From positions 4,709,001 through 4,773,000 of the forward strand of contig NZ_PKFQ01000001.1 of NCBI RefSeq assembly GCF_002939475.1: 64,000 nt of DNA. Direction: 5' to 3'. This document shows positions 8,100 through 16,071 of this stretch, in pieces (position 1 is the first letter of the stretch; the number at the start of each line of letters is the position of its first letter). The notes beneath the pieces were generated by a model, which was given only the letters and a program-made list of their open reading frames with translations, ran no database searches and was not told where the DNA came from. The translations under genes and the position numbers were made by a program. The DNA comes from Streptomyces cinnamoneus. GTDB taxonomy: Bacteria > Actinomycetota > Actinomycetes > Streptomycetales > Streptomycetaceae.

Positions 8100-8960
8100 A
8101 TGACCATGGAGCTGCGCCATCTGCGGGCCTTCCTCGCCATCGCCGAGGAGGGCACGATCACGCGCGCCGCGGCCCGGCTGCACACCGGGCAGCCCGCCCT
8201 CTCCCGGACGCTCCGCCAACTCGAGGACCACCTGGGCGTACGCCTGGTCGACCGTTCCACCCACCACCTGGAACTGACGGCGGCGGGCCGCGCGTTCCAC
8301 GACAAGGCCGCCGCCGCGCTGGCCGCCGTGGACACGGCCCTCGACCCCCGCTCCCTGACGACCCTGCCGCTGCGCCTCGGACACCCCTGGGCCGCGCTCG
8401 GGCCCCACACCATCCCGCTGCTGCGCCGCTGGGACGAGGAGCACCCGGACGTGCCGCTGGAGCTGCGCCGCGTCGACGACCGCACGGCCGGACTCACCCG
8501 GGGCACGGTCGACGTCGCGCTGCTGCGCGGCGACGTGACGGCACCGGGACTGGTCACGCGGCTGCTCCTGGAGGAGGAACGGGTCGCGGTGGTGCCCGCG
8601 GGCAGCGCCCTCGCCGACCGCGACGCCCTCACGCTGGCGGACCTCGCGGCGTGGCCGATCGCCTTGAACACGGTGGCGGGCACCACGACGCTGGACCTCT
8701 GGCCCGCCACGGCGCGCCCGGCGGCGACGATCCAGGTCACCAACACGGACGAGTGGCTGACGGCCATCGCCGCGGGCCGGGCCGCGGGCATCACGACCTC
8801 GGCGACGCCGGGCCTGCACAAACACCCCGCGATCGCCTACCGCCCCCTGACCGACGCCCCACCGGTGCCGTTGCTCCTGGCCTGGCGCCCCGGCCCGCCG
8901 GCCCACCCGTCGATTCCGGAGTTGGTCCGGCTGGCGCGGGAGGTGGTGGCGGCGGCCTGA
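8100..8960 (+). CDS. LysR-family transcriptional regulator
   Basis: 286 residues. The N-terminal winged helix (MELRHLRAFLAIAEEGTITR ... QPALSRTLRQLEDHLGVRL) is classic LysR, followed by a LysR substrate-binding domain with short, somewhat degenerate second half. It is transcribed away from the EamA exporter, the usual arrangement of LysR regulators with their target. The ATG at 8100 has TGAGG directly upstream; a second in-frame ATG lies at 8106. The effector is unknown. Confidence 0.88.
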   Translation: MTMELRHLRAFLAIAEEGTITRAAARLHTGQPALSRTLRQLEDHLGVRLVDRSTHHLELTAAGRAFHDKAAAALAAVDTALDPRSLTTLPLRLGHPWAALGPHTIPLLRRWDEEHPDVPLELRRVDDRTAGLTRGTVDVALLRGDVTAPGLVTRLLLEEERVAVVPAGSALADRDALTLADLAAWPIALNTVAGTTTLDLWPATARPAATIQVTNTDEWLTAIAAGRAAGITTSATPGLHKHPAIAYRPLTDAPPVPLLLAWRPGPPAHPSIPELVRLAREVVAAA

Positions 8961-9007
8961 CGCACACGCGGCTGCTGCGCCTCCCCGCCGAGGCGTAACT
9001 TCGGGGC

Positions 9008-10222
9008 ATGGCGAACGAGCACCTGGGCGATCGCGTAGGCAGGCTCCGCAGAATGGCCGACCTTACGCAGGAAGAACTGGCCGGACGTTCCGGCGTGTCA
9101 GTCGACGTCGTGCGCAAACTTGAGCAGCGGCGCAAGAACTCGGCCCGCCTGCCCACGCTTCACGCCCTCGCCAAGGGGCTGGGAGTGGAGGTCACGACCC
9201 TGGTGGGCGACCCGCCGGGCGTGCCGTCCAACGGTGCGGCGGAGCCACCCGCGCTGGTGTCCTTGCGGCGGGCCATCATGCCGCCCCTCTTCGAGCCCCC
9301 ACCCGAGCCGCGGGGAGTGGAGGAGCTGTCGTTGCCGTTGCTGCGGGCCGAGATCGAGGACGCCTGGACGCTCTATCACGCGGCTGACTTCGGCCGGGTC
9401 ATGGAGACGCTGCCGGGCATCATCGCCGACGCGCGCCTGGCGGCCGCAGTCGGCAGTGACGAACAACGGGCGGCCGGGCAAGGCGCCTTGGCCAAGGCCC
9501 TCCAGCTGGGCGGCCATCTGTCCATCCGGCTGGGGAAGACGGATCTCGCCCTGTCGAGCCTCGAACGGGCCATGGCGGCGGCGGAGGCGTCGGCAGACCC
9601 GCTTCTGCCTGCCATGATCTGCAACTCTGTGGCATGGGCGTATCAACGCCAGAACCGCCTCGACGACGCGGGGCACCTTGCCGTACACGCCGCCGACGGC
9701 GTCGAGCGCGGCCATGTCCACAATGCCGAAGGCGTACGGGTCTGGGGCGGACTGCTGATGTCGGCCGCCACGAGCACCGCCCGCTCCGGGGACTACGACA
9801 CCGCGAACGACATGATGCGGATCGCGGAGCAGGGCGCAGGGCGCCTGGCGTCCATGCCCGCCCCGGCCAACGGGAAGTTGCTGAGCATCTTCAGCAAGTC
9901 CTCGGTGCGCATCGAGCGGGTACGGCTGGCCGTCCAGCACGCCCGCCCGGAGGAAGCCCTCGACCTGGCCAGGGGAATGCGTCTGAGCAAGGACACCCCG
10001 CCGTCGTGGCGGACGTGGCTCCTCCTGGACGTCGCCCGTGCGTACACGGACATCGGTGACGCGGAGAACGCCGTCAAGGCTCTGGAGAAGCTCCACCGCG
10101 AGGCCAGGGCCTGGATGCGGCATCACACGCTCGCCGTGGCGACGGTCAACGACCTCTGGTCCCGGCCGGCCCGGCCACCGGGCTTGCGGAAGCTGGCGGA
10201 GTTCCTGGGCATCGCGGATTAG
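9008..10222 (+). CDS. HTH (XRE) regulator with TPR-like helical domain
   Basis: 404 residues. Residues 5-70 form a Cro/CI-type helix-turn-helix (DRVGRLRRMADLTQEELAGR). The remainder from about residue 110 is alpha-helical with TPR-like repeats (ALAKALQLGGHLSIRLGKTD, ALSSLERAMAAAEAS, TGDAENAVKAL-type). Such XRE-TPR proteins are frequent in Streptomyces and often sit beside DUF397, DUF6879 or small Cys-rich proteins. TAACTT at 8996-9001 is 6 bases before the ATG, the pattern of a leaderless transcript; no clear Shine-Dalgarno is seen. It probably controls the three small genes that follow. Confidence 0.8.
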   Translation: MANEHLGDRVGRLRRMADLTQEELAGRSGVSVDVVRKLEQRRKNSARLPTLHALAKGLGVEVTTLVGDPPGVPSNGAAEPPALVSLRRAIMPPLFEPPPEPRGVEELSLPLLRAEIEDAWTLYHAADFGRVMETLPGIIADARLAAAVGSDEQRAAGQGALAKALQLGGHLSIRLGKTDLALSSLERAMAAAEASADPLLPAMICNSVAWAYQRQNRLDDAGHLAVHAADGVERGHVHNAEGVRVWGGLLMSAATSTARSGDYDTANDMMRIAEQGAGRLASMPAPANGKLLSIFSKSSVRIERVRLAVQHARPEEALDLARGMRLSKDTPPSWRTWLLLDVARAYTDIGDAENAVKALEKLHREARAWMRHHTLAVATVNDLWSRPARPPGLRKLAEFLGIAD

Positions 10223-10284
10223 CGTCGCGGAAGTAGGACGTTCCGTCCCTGGGGCGGCAGTCGTCATGACGGCACCCTCGTGCC

Positions 10285-10461
10285 ATGGCGACGACCAGCA
10301 AGCAGCAGGCTCAGGAGACCACGGGCCGTTCCGGGCCTCGCTGCCCCGCGTGTTGGGGAATCAGAAGACGGCACGCGCAGGCCCTGGAGAGCGACGATCT
10401 GCACACGGCGGTCGCCATGACCGTGGCGATGGGCCGCCACCTGCGGGCCGCGCACTCGTGA
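10285..10461 (+). CDS. 58-aa CxxC/His small protein
   Basis: 58 residues: a polar N-terminus, a CPACW pair at Cys 20 and Cys 23, then an alpha-helical part with His 30, His 40, His 52 and a C-terminal HLRAAHS. The Cys and His spacing suggests a small metal-binding protein. Support for it being real: its TGA overlaps the GTG of the next gene (GTGA at 10458-10461), an in-frame TGA at 10267 leaves the ATG at 10285 as the first possible ATG, and similar short CPxC...H proteins follow XRE-TPR genes in Streptomyces. There is no good ribosome site. Confidence 0.5.
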   Translation: MATTSKQQAQETTGRSGPRCPACWGIRRRHAQALESDDLHTAVAMTVAMGRHLRAAHS

Positions 10462-10733
10462 CCGACCTCGCTGCGCAGAGGCGCTGCCCCCATCCTGAAG
10501 CCGCATGGTCGACAGATGAGGGTGTGCGGACCTGCGAGAGGTGCGGAGTGCGCCGCTTCGTGGACTACAGGGCCGTGGGACTGGCCGTCGACCTGCCCGA
10601 AGCACTGACGCGCCACGGTGTCACGGTCGTCGGAGCGGGCATCGGCGCGTTCTGTGTGAACGGAGCATCCATGGGGCAAGGTAGTGGTCCGCGCTCCGAG
10701 GCGGCTGATCCCGCTTCTCAGGGAGGTGCTTGA
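10458..10733 (+). CDS. DUF6255-like zinc-ribbon small protein
   Basis: 91 residues. The N-terminal part has Cys 10-Pro-His 12 and Cys 26-x2-Cys 29 followed by GVRRFVDY, a likely metal-binding knuckle of the type annotated DUF6255 in streptomycetes. The C-terminal 40 residues look disordered. The GTG at 10458 overlaps the stop of the preceding gene by four bases, and the TGA overlaps the ATG of the DUF6879 gene by one base (TGATG), so all three small genes are coupled. Function is unknown. Confidence 0.55.
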   Translation: MTDLAAQRRCPHPEAAWSTDEGVRTCERCGVRRFVDYRAVGLAVDLPEALTRHGVTVVGAGIGAFCVNGASMGQGSGPRSEAADPASQGGA

Positions 10734-11257
10734 TGGCGCAGAGCTTGAGCAGCTTTGCCGACCTGATCGGGTCCGCCGACGGCTCGGCAGTGCACTTGGA
10801 GATGCGCGACGCGTATGCCGTGGACGGCGAGGCCGACGGTTTTGCGGCGTGGAAGGCGGGCCATCGCCTCGATCCGTCGGATCGCCGGTCCTGGTGGCGC
10901 CCCTGGCTCGACCTGGTGCAGGAGGTCACTGGCAAGGGCGTGACGATGCGTCGTGCCCGGATCGTGTTCGAGCCTGTGAGCGAGTACATCCGGTTCGAGC
11001 ACTCGGGGACGTTCACGAACGTCGCAGCCGGTGAGGAGGTTCGCTGGCTGCCCCGGAGGAACGCGTCGGACATCGCGCTCCCGGGCAATGACTTCTGGCT
11101 CTTCGACGGCCGGATCGTGCAGTTCAACGTCTTCGACGGCGACGGCCGATGGGTTCACACCGACCAGACAGAGGATCCAGCAACCGTCAGACTCTGCGTC
11201 TCGGCCTTTGAAGCGGTGTGGGAGCGCGGTATCCCGCACGAGAAGTACGCCCTCTGA
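10733..11257 (+). CDS. DUF6879 family protein
   Basis: 174 residues. Hallmarks of DUF6879 are plain: SAVHLEMRDAY near residue 20, RRARIVFEPVSEYIRFEH near 80, RWLPRRNASDIALPGNDFWL near 106, and CVSAFEAVWERGIPHEKY at the C-terminus. This family is widespread in Streptomyces, usually encoded beside XRE regulators with DUF397 or other small proteins; its biochemical role is not known. GGGAGG six bases before the ATG at 10733 is a strong ribosome site. It closes the small operon after the HTH-TPR gene. Confidence 0.8.
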   Translation: MAQSLSSFADLIGSADGSAVHLEMRDAYAVDGEADGFAAWKAGHRLDPSDRRSWWRPWLDLVQEVTGKGVTMRRARIVFEPVSEYIRFEHSGTFTNVAAGEEVRWLPRRNASDIALPGNDFWLFDGRIVQFNVFDGDGRWVHTDQTEDPATVRLCVSAFEAVWERGIPHEKYAL

Positions 11258-11617
11258 CAAGAACCAGCCGGCCAGTTCATGCCCTCGTCGGCCTGCTCCA
11301 GCGCCCAGGCGGGACGCGGGGCCCTCGCCGCTCGCCTGGACAAGGCCCAGGCCGGAACCAGCCCCACCTGAGCCGGGCCACCACGGCCCCGTTCGTACGC
11401 GGCGCGCGAGCGGGCCCGACAGTCGTCCCAGACGGTCAACTCGTATGGCTGGACGATCCGGACACCGTCATCAATCGCGCACAATCGTTCAACTTGCCAT
11501 GAACCGAGCCCAAGTTCACCAGTGCGCCCTACGGTGGCCCATATCAAGCGACCCCCGCGCAGGATTGGCGCCTGCATCGGGGGTCTACAGCCACCAGGAG
11601 AACAGGCCCTCCCAGGG
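11258..11617 (+). other. 360-bp gap, no recognisable gene
   Basis: Between the DUF6879 gene and the next helix-turn-helix gene. Open frames on both strands give compositionally odd proteins that I cannot match to a family. The segment ends with a stem-loop at 11550-11585. It may be remnant sequence of an accessory insertion. Confidence 0.4.
11550..11585 (+). promoter_or_regulatory. Two-tier stem-loop in leader of helix-turn-helix gene
   Basis: Outer arms GACCCCCG (11550-11557) and CGGGGGTC (11578-11585); inner arms GCAGG (11559-11563) and CCTGC (11571-11575). It ends 32 bases before the ATG at 11618. It could be a leader structure or a terminator of the upstream operon. Confidence 0.35.
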
Positions 11618-12568
11618 ATGCACCGAAATGTTAGCGCCCCCGCGCGCTTCTTCTCTCAGGTACCGAACGAAATCATCCGCCATCCGCGGCTGTCGCCGGA
11701 CGCGAAGTGTCTGCTGCTCTGGCAGCTCTCCCTCCCCGGCGACCTCGACCAGCCCTTCTACACCACCGCCCAGCGCGCCGGCATCAAGAAGACCGCCTTC
11801 ACCCGCGCCAAGCGCCAGCTGATCGCCGAGGGCTACTTCCACGACTGGCGGCGGCAAGGCCCCGACGGGCGGTGGGCCACCGAACAGCTCATCTCCAATG
11901 TGCCGCTCACTCGCGAAGAAGCCGCAGCCGTCCGTGACGGCAAGCAGCCGCCGGGTGCCGCCGATCCGGCCCCCGGTGAACCGTCGCGCCGGGCCGTCGG
12001 CCGTTCCCCTGAGAAGACCGAGGGGAACACCTCCCACCCTCCCCTCCCACCGGCCGAGGAAGCTGACGAGGTTGACGAGGCCGGGCAGGCCGAGGGCGAG
12101 GAACCGGCGCGCGGCGCCCACACCGAGCGCGGTGCCCGCCTTCTCGCCGCCCTGGTCCGTACCGACCGGCGCCTCCGGCTCGGCGGTGGTGACGTGCGGC
12201 AGCTCGCACCGCTCGCGGGGGAGTGGCTCCTGCGCGGCGTCACACCGCACGACCTGCACGAGGCGCTGACCTCCGGGCTGCCCGACCGGCTGCGCTCGCC
12301 CGCCGGAATCCTGCGGGACCGGCTCACGCGCAAGATGCCCGAGCCCCCGGCTCACGGCCCGGCCCCCGAGGGCGTACCCCGCCCCCGCCCCCTGCGGGCC
12401 TGCGCGGGCCGCTGCGGGCGGGTCATCCGGCCGCTCGGGGACGAGACGCACTGCCGCGACTGCCGTACGCAGGGGGCCGTGGACCGGGAAGGCGGCGCCG
12501 TCGCCGCCACCCGGCGCGGCGTGGCCGCGGTGCAGGCCGCCATGCTGGGCGCCGCCTGCCTGCCCTGA
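11618..12568 (+). CDS. Helix-turn-helix protein (Streptomyces MHRNVxAPARFFSQVPNE family)
   Basis: 316 residues. The start region (MHRNVSAPARFFSQVPNEI) and the winged-helix segment that follows (DAKCLLLWQLSLPGDL ... TTAQRAGIKKTAFTRAKRQL) match a family of Streptomyces HTH proteins present in many copies per genome. The middle is Pro/Glu-rich and disordered. The C-terminus has a Cys cluster (CAGRCGRVIRPLGDETHCRD) that may bind metal. I took the ATG at 11618 because it begins the conserved N-terminus. The function of the family is unknown. Confidence 0.7.
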   Translation: MHRNVSAPARFFSQVPNEIIRHPRLSPDAKCLLLWQLSLPGDLDQPFYTTAQRAGIKKTAFTRAKRQLIAEGYFHDWRRQGPDGRWATEQLISNVPLTREEAAAVRDGKQPPGAADPAPGEPSRRAVGRSPEKTEGNTSHPPLPPAEEADEVDEAGQAEGEEPARGAHTERGARLLAALVRTDRRLRLGGGDVRQLAPLAGEWLLRGVTPHDLHEALTSGLPDRLRSPAGILRDRLTRKMPEPPAHGPAPEGVPRPRPLRACAGRCGRVIRPLGDETHCRDCRTQGAVDREGGAVAATRRGVAAVQAAMLGAACLP

Positions 12569-12657
12569 GCCGGCAGCCGGTCACCGGCGGGTTGCCGCCG
12601 TCCGCCACCCGGCGCGGCACGGGAGCGGTGCGGGTCCTGCCCTGAGTCAGGAGCCCG

Positions 12658-13443
12658 CTACAGCCCCTGCCACACCGGCTTGTTCGCGTACGTGTGCCGG
12701 AAGTAGTCCGCCAGGCGCAGCTTCGACGCCGCGGCCTCGTCGACCACGACCGTCGCGTGCGGGTGCAGCTGGAGCGCGGAGGCGGGGACCACCGAGGCGA
12801 CCGGGCCCTCGACGCTCGCCGCGACGGCGTCGGCCTTGCCCTCGCCCGTGGCCAGCAGCACCAGGTGGCGGGCCTCCAGGATCGTGCCGATGCCCTGGGT
12901 GATGACGTGGTGGGGCACCTGCTCGATGTCGCCGTCGAAGAAGCGCGCGTTGTCGACGCGGGTCTGCTCCGTCAGCGTCTTGATGCGGGTGCGGGAGGCG
13001 AGCGAGGAGCAGGGCTCGTTGAAGCCGATGTGCCCGTCCGTGCCGATCCCCAGCAGCTGGAGGTCCACCCCGCCCGCCTCGGCCAGCACGCGGTCGTACG
13101 CCTCGCAGGCGGCCTGGACGTCCTCGGCGGTGCCGTCCGGGCCCATGAAGGACGCCTCGGTCAGACCGAGGGGCTCGACGACCTGGCGGAGCACCGTGGA
13201 GCGGTACGACTCGGGGTGGTCGGCGGGCAGGCCGACGTACTCGTCGAGCTGGCAGACGCGGGCCCGCGAGGCGTCCACGTCACCGGTGCGCACCTTCGCG
13301 GACAGGGCCTCGTAGACGGGCAGCGGAGTGGAGCCCGTGGCCACGCCGAGCAGGGCGTCGGGCTTGCGGCGCAGCAGAGCGGCCATGGCCTCGGCGATCA
13401 GCTCGCCGCCTGCCTTGGCGTCCGGGACGATGACAACTTCCAC
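12658..13443 (-). CDS. nagB: Glucosamine-6-phosphate deaminase
   Basis: 261 residues, full length for NagB. Conserved blocks: GVATGSTPLPVYE (phosphate loop), QLDEYVGLP (catalytic Asp), GIGTDGHIGFNEP (active site His/Glu) and a lid region. It converts GlcN-6-P to fructose-6-P and ammonia, the last step that brings N-acetylglucosamine into glycolysis. A dre lies 27-42 bases upstream of the GTG at 13443, so it belongs to the DasR regulon with the das operon about 6 kb away. The 3' end is convergent with the helix-turn-helix gene. Confidence 0.93.
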   Translation of the reverse strand: MEVVIVPDAKAGGELIAEAMAALLRRKPDALLGVATGSTPLPVYEALSAKVRTGDVDASRARVCQLDEYVGLPADHPESYRSTVLRQVVEPLGLTEASFMGPDGTAEDVQAACEAYDRVLAEAGGVDLQLLGIGTDGHIGFNEPCSSLASRTRIKTLTEQTRVDNARFFDGDIEQVPHHVITQGIGTILEARHLVLLATGEGKADAVAASVEGPVASVVPASALQLHPHATVVVDEAAASKLRLADYFRHTYANKPVWQGL

Positions 13444-13469
13444 GCTGGGCCTGCCGATCTGGAGAGGGG

Positions 13470-13485
13470 TGTGGTATAGACCAAT
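13470..13485 (-). promoter_or_regulatory. DasR operator (dre) of nagB
   Basis: The core TGGTATAGACCA (13472-13483) is the dre inverted repeat with one base changed from TGGTCTAGACCA. It sits 27-42 bases before the nagB start, overlapping a likely -10 region. Confidence 0.8.
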
Positions 13486-13719
13486 TTAGCAGAACGGACC
13501 CCGGCGGAACGGGCCCCGGAAACGACTGCGGGCCGCGGCGCTGGCGGGACCCTCAACCCGACCGGCACCGCAGCCCGAGCGACATCGGCGACGACCGTCG
13601 GCCGCGGGGTGTGCGGGCCCCACGGCCCGGCCGGGCCGACGGAGGCCGCCACGCCGTCAGGGGCGTGCGGCCTCGTCCCGCCCCCCTGTGCGGAGGAGGC
13701 GGAAACTTTGCCTTTCCAT

Positions 13720-13735
13720 TGTGGACTAGACCATT
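13720..13735 (+). promoter_or_regulatory. Further dre-like site upstream of sensor kinase
   Basis: TGTGGACTAGACCATT matches the dre consensus at 12 of 16 positions with an intact CTAGACC half. It lies 73 bases before the kinase GTG and 277 bases from the nagB start, so it could serve either gene. Confidence 0.55.
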
Positions 13736-13807
13736 CGCCGGTGTCCATGCCCCTTCACCCGCAGGTGGAAAAACCCGGGCCCGGCGCCCGCGGGTAGGCT
13801 CGGGGCC

Positions 13808-15286
13808 GTGCCCTCCATGAACGACCTCGTACGCCAGCACACCGCCCTCGACGACTCCGACCTGGAGTGGCTGCACCTGCTGGTCTCGGAGTGGCAGCTG
13901 CTCTCCGACCTGTCCTTCGCCGACCTGGTCCTGTGGGTGCCCACGCTCGACGGCACCCGCTACGTGTCCGTCGCCCAGATGCGGCCCAACACCGGACCCA
14001 CCTCCTACCAGAACGACATGGTCGGCCATCTCGTGCCGCGCGGCCGCCGCCCCATGCTCGACGCCGCCCTCGACGAGGGGCGGATCGTGCGCGAGGGAGA
14101 CCCGGAGTGGCGCGAGGAGGTGCCGGTGCGGGTCGAGTCCATCCCGGTCCGCCGGGACGGCCGGGTCCTCGGGGTCATCGCGCGGAACACCAACCTGCTG
14201 ACCGTGCGCACGCCCAGCCGGCTGGAGCTGACCTACCTCCAGAGCGCCTCCGACCTCGCCCAGATGATCGCGGCCGGCGCCTTCCCCTTCCCGGGACAAC
14301 AAGTCGACATGGACGCCTCGCCCCGCGCCGGCGACGGACTGATCCGGCTCGACGCCGACGGCATCGTGCAGTACGCGAGCCCCAACGCGCTGTCCGCCTA
14401 CCACCGGCTCGGCCTCGCCGCCGACCTCGTCGGGCACCACCTGGGGGAGACCACCGCACGGCTGGCCCCCTCGCGCGGCCCGGTCGACGAGGGACTGGCC
14501 AAGCTCGCCAGCGGATGGGCGCCGCGGGAGTTCGAGGTCGAGGCCAACGACGGGGTCATCCACCTGAGGGCCATCCCGCTCAAACCGAAGGGCAGCCACA
14601 TCGGTTCGCTCGTACTGTTGCGCGACGTGACCGAACTGCGACGCCGCGAACGCGAGTTGATCACCAAGGACGCCACCATCCGGGAGATCCACCACCGGGT
14701 GAAGAACAACCTCCAGACCGTGGCCGCCCTGCTGCGCCTCCAGGCCCGCCGGATCGGCTCCCCCGAGGGCCGCGAGGCGCTGGAGGAGGCGGTCCGCCGT
14801 GTCGGTTCCATCGCGATCGTCCACGAGACGCTGTCGCAGAACCTTGACGAGCGGGTGGAGTTCGACGAGATCGCCGACCGGGTGCTGGCCATGGTCGCCG
14901 AGATCTCCCCGGGCCGGGTCGCCGCGCGCCGTACGGGCCGCTTCGGCGTGCTCGACGCGGAGGTCGCCACTCCGCTGGCCATGGTGCTGACCGAGCTGCT
15001 CCAGAACGCCCTCGAACACGGCTTCGGTCCGGGGGAGCAGGGCACCGTCGAGGTGACCGCCGTGCGCGGCGGCTCCCGCAAGGACGCCCGGCTGCTGATC
15101 TCGGTGCAGGACGACGGCCGCGGTCTGCCCGAGGGCTTCGACCCCCAGCGCGCCGGCAATCTGGGACTCCAGATCGTACGGACCCTGGTGGAAGGGGAGT
15201 TGGGCGGAAAGTTCGACATGGTGCCCGCTTCCGGGCAGGGGACGCGCGTCGTGCTCGACATTCCCGTACGGGCCGAGAAGCCGTAG
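13808..15286 (+). CDS. PdtaS-like sensor histidine kinase (GAF-PAS-HisKA_2-HATPase)
   Basis: 492 residues. An N-terminal GAF-type domain (VSEWQLLSDLSFADLVLWVP to about 165), a PAS domain (GLIRLDADGIVQYASPNALS, from about 175), a HisKA_2 dimerisation region with phospho-accepting His in REIHHRVKNNLQTVAALLRL, and a HATPase with the N box (TELLQNALEHGF). It closely resembles M. tuberculosis PdtaS (Rv3220c), which phosphorylates the RNA-binding antiterminator PdtaR; in that genome the gene also neighbours whiB1, as here wblE. There is no membrane segment, so it is cytosolic. The GTG at 13808 aligns with the PdtaS N-terminus; no clear ribosome site. Confidence 0.85.
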   Translation: MPSMNDLVRQHTALDDSDLEWLHLLVSEWQLLSDLSFADLVLWVPTLDGTRYVSVAQMRPNTGPTSYQNDMVGHLVPRGRRPMLDAALDEGRIVREGDPEWREEVPVRVESIPVRRDGRVLGVIARNTNLLTVRTPSRLELTYLQSASDLAQMIAAGAFPFPGQQVDMDASPRAGDGLIRLDADGIVQYASPNALSAYHRLGLAADLVGHHLGETTARLAPSRGPVDEGLAKLASGWAPREFEVEANDGVIHLRAIPLKPKGSHIGSLVLLRDVTELRRRERELITKDATIREIHHRVKNNLQTVAALLRLQARRIGSPEGREALEEAVRRVGSIAIVHETLSQNLDERVEFDEIADRVLAMVAEISPGRVAARRTGRFGVLDAEVATPLAMVLTELLQNALEHGFGPGEQGTVEVTAVRGGSRKDARLLISVQDDGRGLPEGFDPQRAGNLGLQIVRTLVEGELGGKFDMVPASGQGTRVVLDIPVRAEKP

Positions 15287-15386
15287 CCGGGAAGCCGCGG
15301 TCGGGAAGTCGCGGTCGGGAAGTCGTAGGCCCGACGCGAAGGGGCCCGTGCCCCGGGTCCCGCCACCCGGCCGCGTCGCACAGCAC

Positions 15387-15422
15387 TGAGCCCCGGACCT
15401 CAGATGAGAGGTCCGGGGCTCA
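15387..15422. terminator. Bidirectional terminator, kinase / wblE
   Basis: 15-bp perfect stem (15387-15401 with 15408-15422) closed by a 6-nt loop AGATGA. It lies between convergent genes. Confidence 0.85.
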
Positions 15423-15490
15423 AAGCTTCATATGTGCATAGCGCACTGTGGGGGGTGCTGCGCGCTGCGGCTCGGGGGCCGAAGGGTGGA

Positions 15491-15748
15491 TCAGGCGGTG
15501 GCGTTACGCGCCCGGTTGCGAGCGGCGCGGCGCTTCATCGCGCGGCGCTCGTCCTCGCTGAGGCCACCCCAGACGCCGGAGTCCTGGCCGGACTCGAGCG
15601 CCCACTGCAGGCACTGCTCCATCACGGGGCAGCGGCGGCAGACGGCCTTGGCTTCCTCGATCTGCAGCAGCGCAGGACCGGTGTTGCCGATGGGGAAGAA
15701 CAGCTCGGGGTCTTCCTCGCGGCAAACGGCGTTGTGACGCCAGTCCAT
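15491..15748 (-). CDS. wblE: WblE, WhiB-family Fe-S protein (WhiB1 orthologue)
   Basis: 85 residues. Four cluster-binding Cys at 9, 37, 40 and 46 (C-x2-C-x5-C spacing), the WhiB turn GVWGG at 58-62, and a basic C-terminus (MKRRAARNRARNATA) for DNA binding. Small WhiB proteins carry an O2/NO-sensitive [4Fe-4S] cluster and bind sigma region 4; the M. tuberculosis counterpart WhiB1 is essential. The ATG at 15748 has GGAG eight bases upstream. A CRP-like palindrome lies 43-58 bases before the start. The longer upstream frame is not coding. Confidence 0.92.
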   Translation of the reverse strand: MDWRHNAVCREEDPELFFPIGNTGPALLQIEEAKAVCRRCPVMEQCLQWALESGQDSGVWGGLSEDERRAMKRRAARNRARNATA

Positions 15749-16071
15749 GGCTGCTCCATCTCCTCGTGTTACGGCTACGTGGCTTGTGAATGTGAACGCT
15801 TTCACGAATCCCCCCGCAACGGAAGGGCCGACGCCCAGGCATGAGACTGGTGCGGTCCAGGAAGATAGGTGAGGGGGTTCGGGCTCTTCGGGGAAGCCTT
15901 GATGGCGGGCTGTCCCGATCGCCATGAAGAGACTCGCAAACCTCGGCGGCGGATACAACCCCTTCCGGAAAGTTTTTTTTGATTCCTCGGTGTCGGCTAG
16001 GTCACAGCCGTCATTCCAGGGGGTGGAACCCAGTCTAAACGTTCGAGTGAAAGGACTTTAGGCCCTGGCAC
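15749..16071 (-). other. 323-bp wblE upstream region
   Basis: Holds the wblE leader, a CRP-like site (15791-15806), and an unusual run of eight T (15973-15980) for such GC-rich DNA. No coding frame is convincing. Several promoters are possible but I cannot place one firmly. Confidence 0.45.
15791..15806 (-). promoter_or_regulatory. CRP/FNR-like palindrome upstream of wblE
   Basis: TGTGA-ACGCTT-TCACG matches TGTGA-N6-TCACA at 9 of 10 conserved positions. In M. tuberculosis, whiB1 is controlled by the cAMP receptor protein, so a site here has precedent. Confidence 0.45.

Larger units (their letters stand above)
13444..13807. other. 364-bp divergent control region, nagB / sensor kinase
   Basis: Contains two dre-like sites (13470-13485 and 13720-13735), the nagB leader, and a TAGGCT at 13795-13800 seven bases before the kinase GTG, which fits a leaderless kinase transcript. 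No gene is visible. Confidence 0.6.

Noticed and set aside
11155..11577. 140-aa minus-strand frame over the 3' end of the DUF6879 gene
   Set aside because: It overlaps a conserved gene on the other strand, has no ribosome site, and matches no family I know.
15954..15985. GGAAT...GTT pair upstream of wblE as a SigR promoter
   Set aside because: The spacing between the two elements is 22 bases rather than about 18, so it does not fit.
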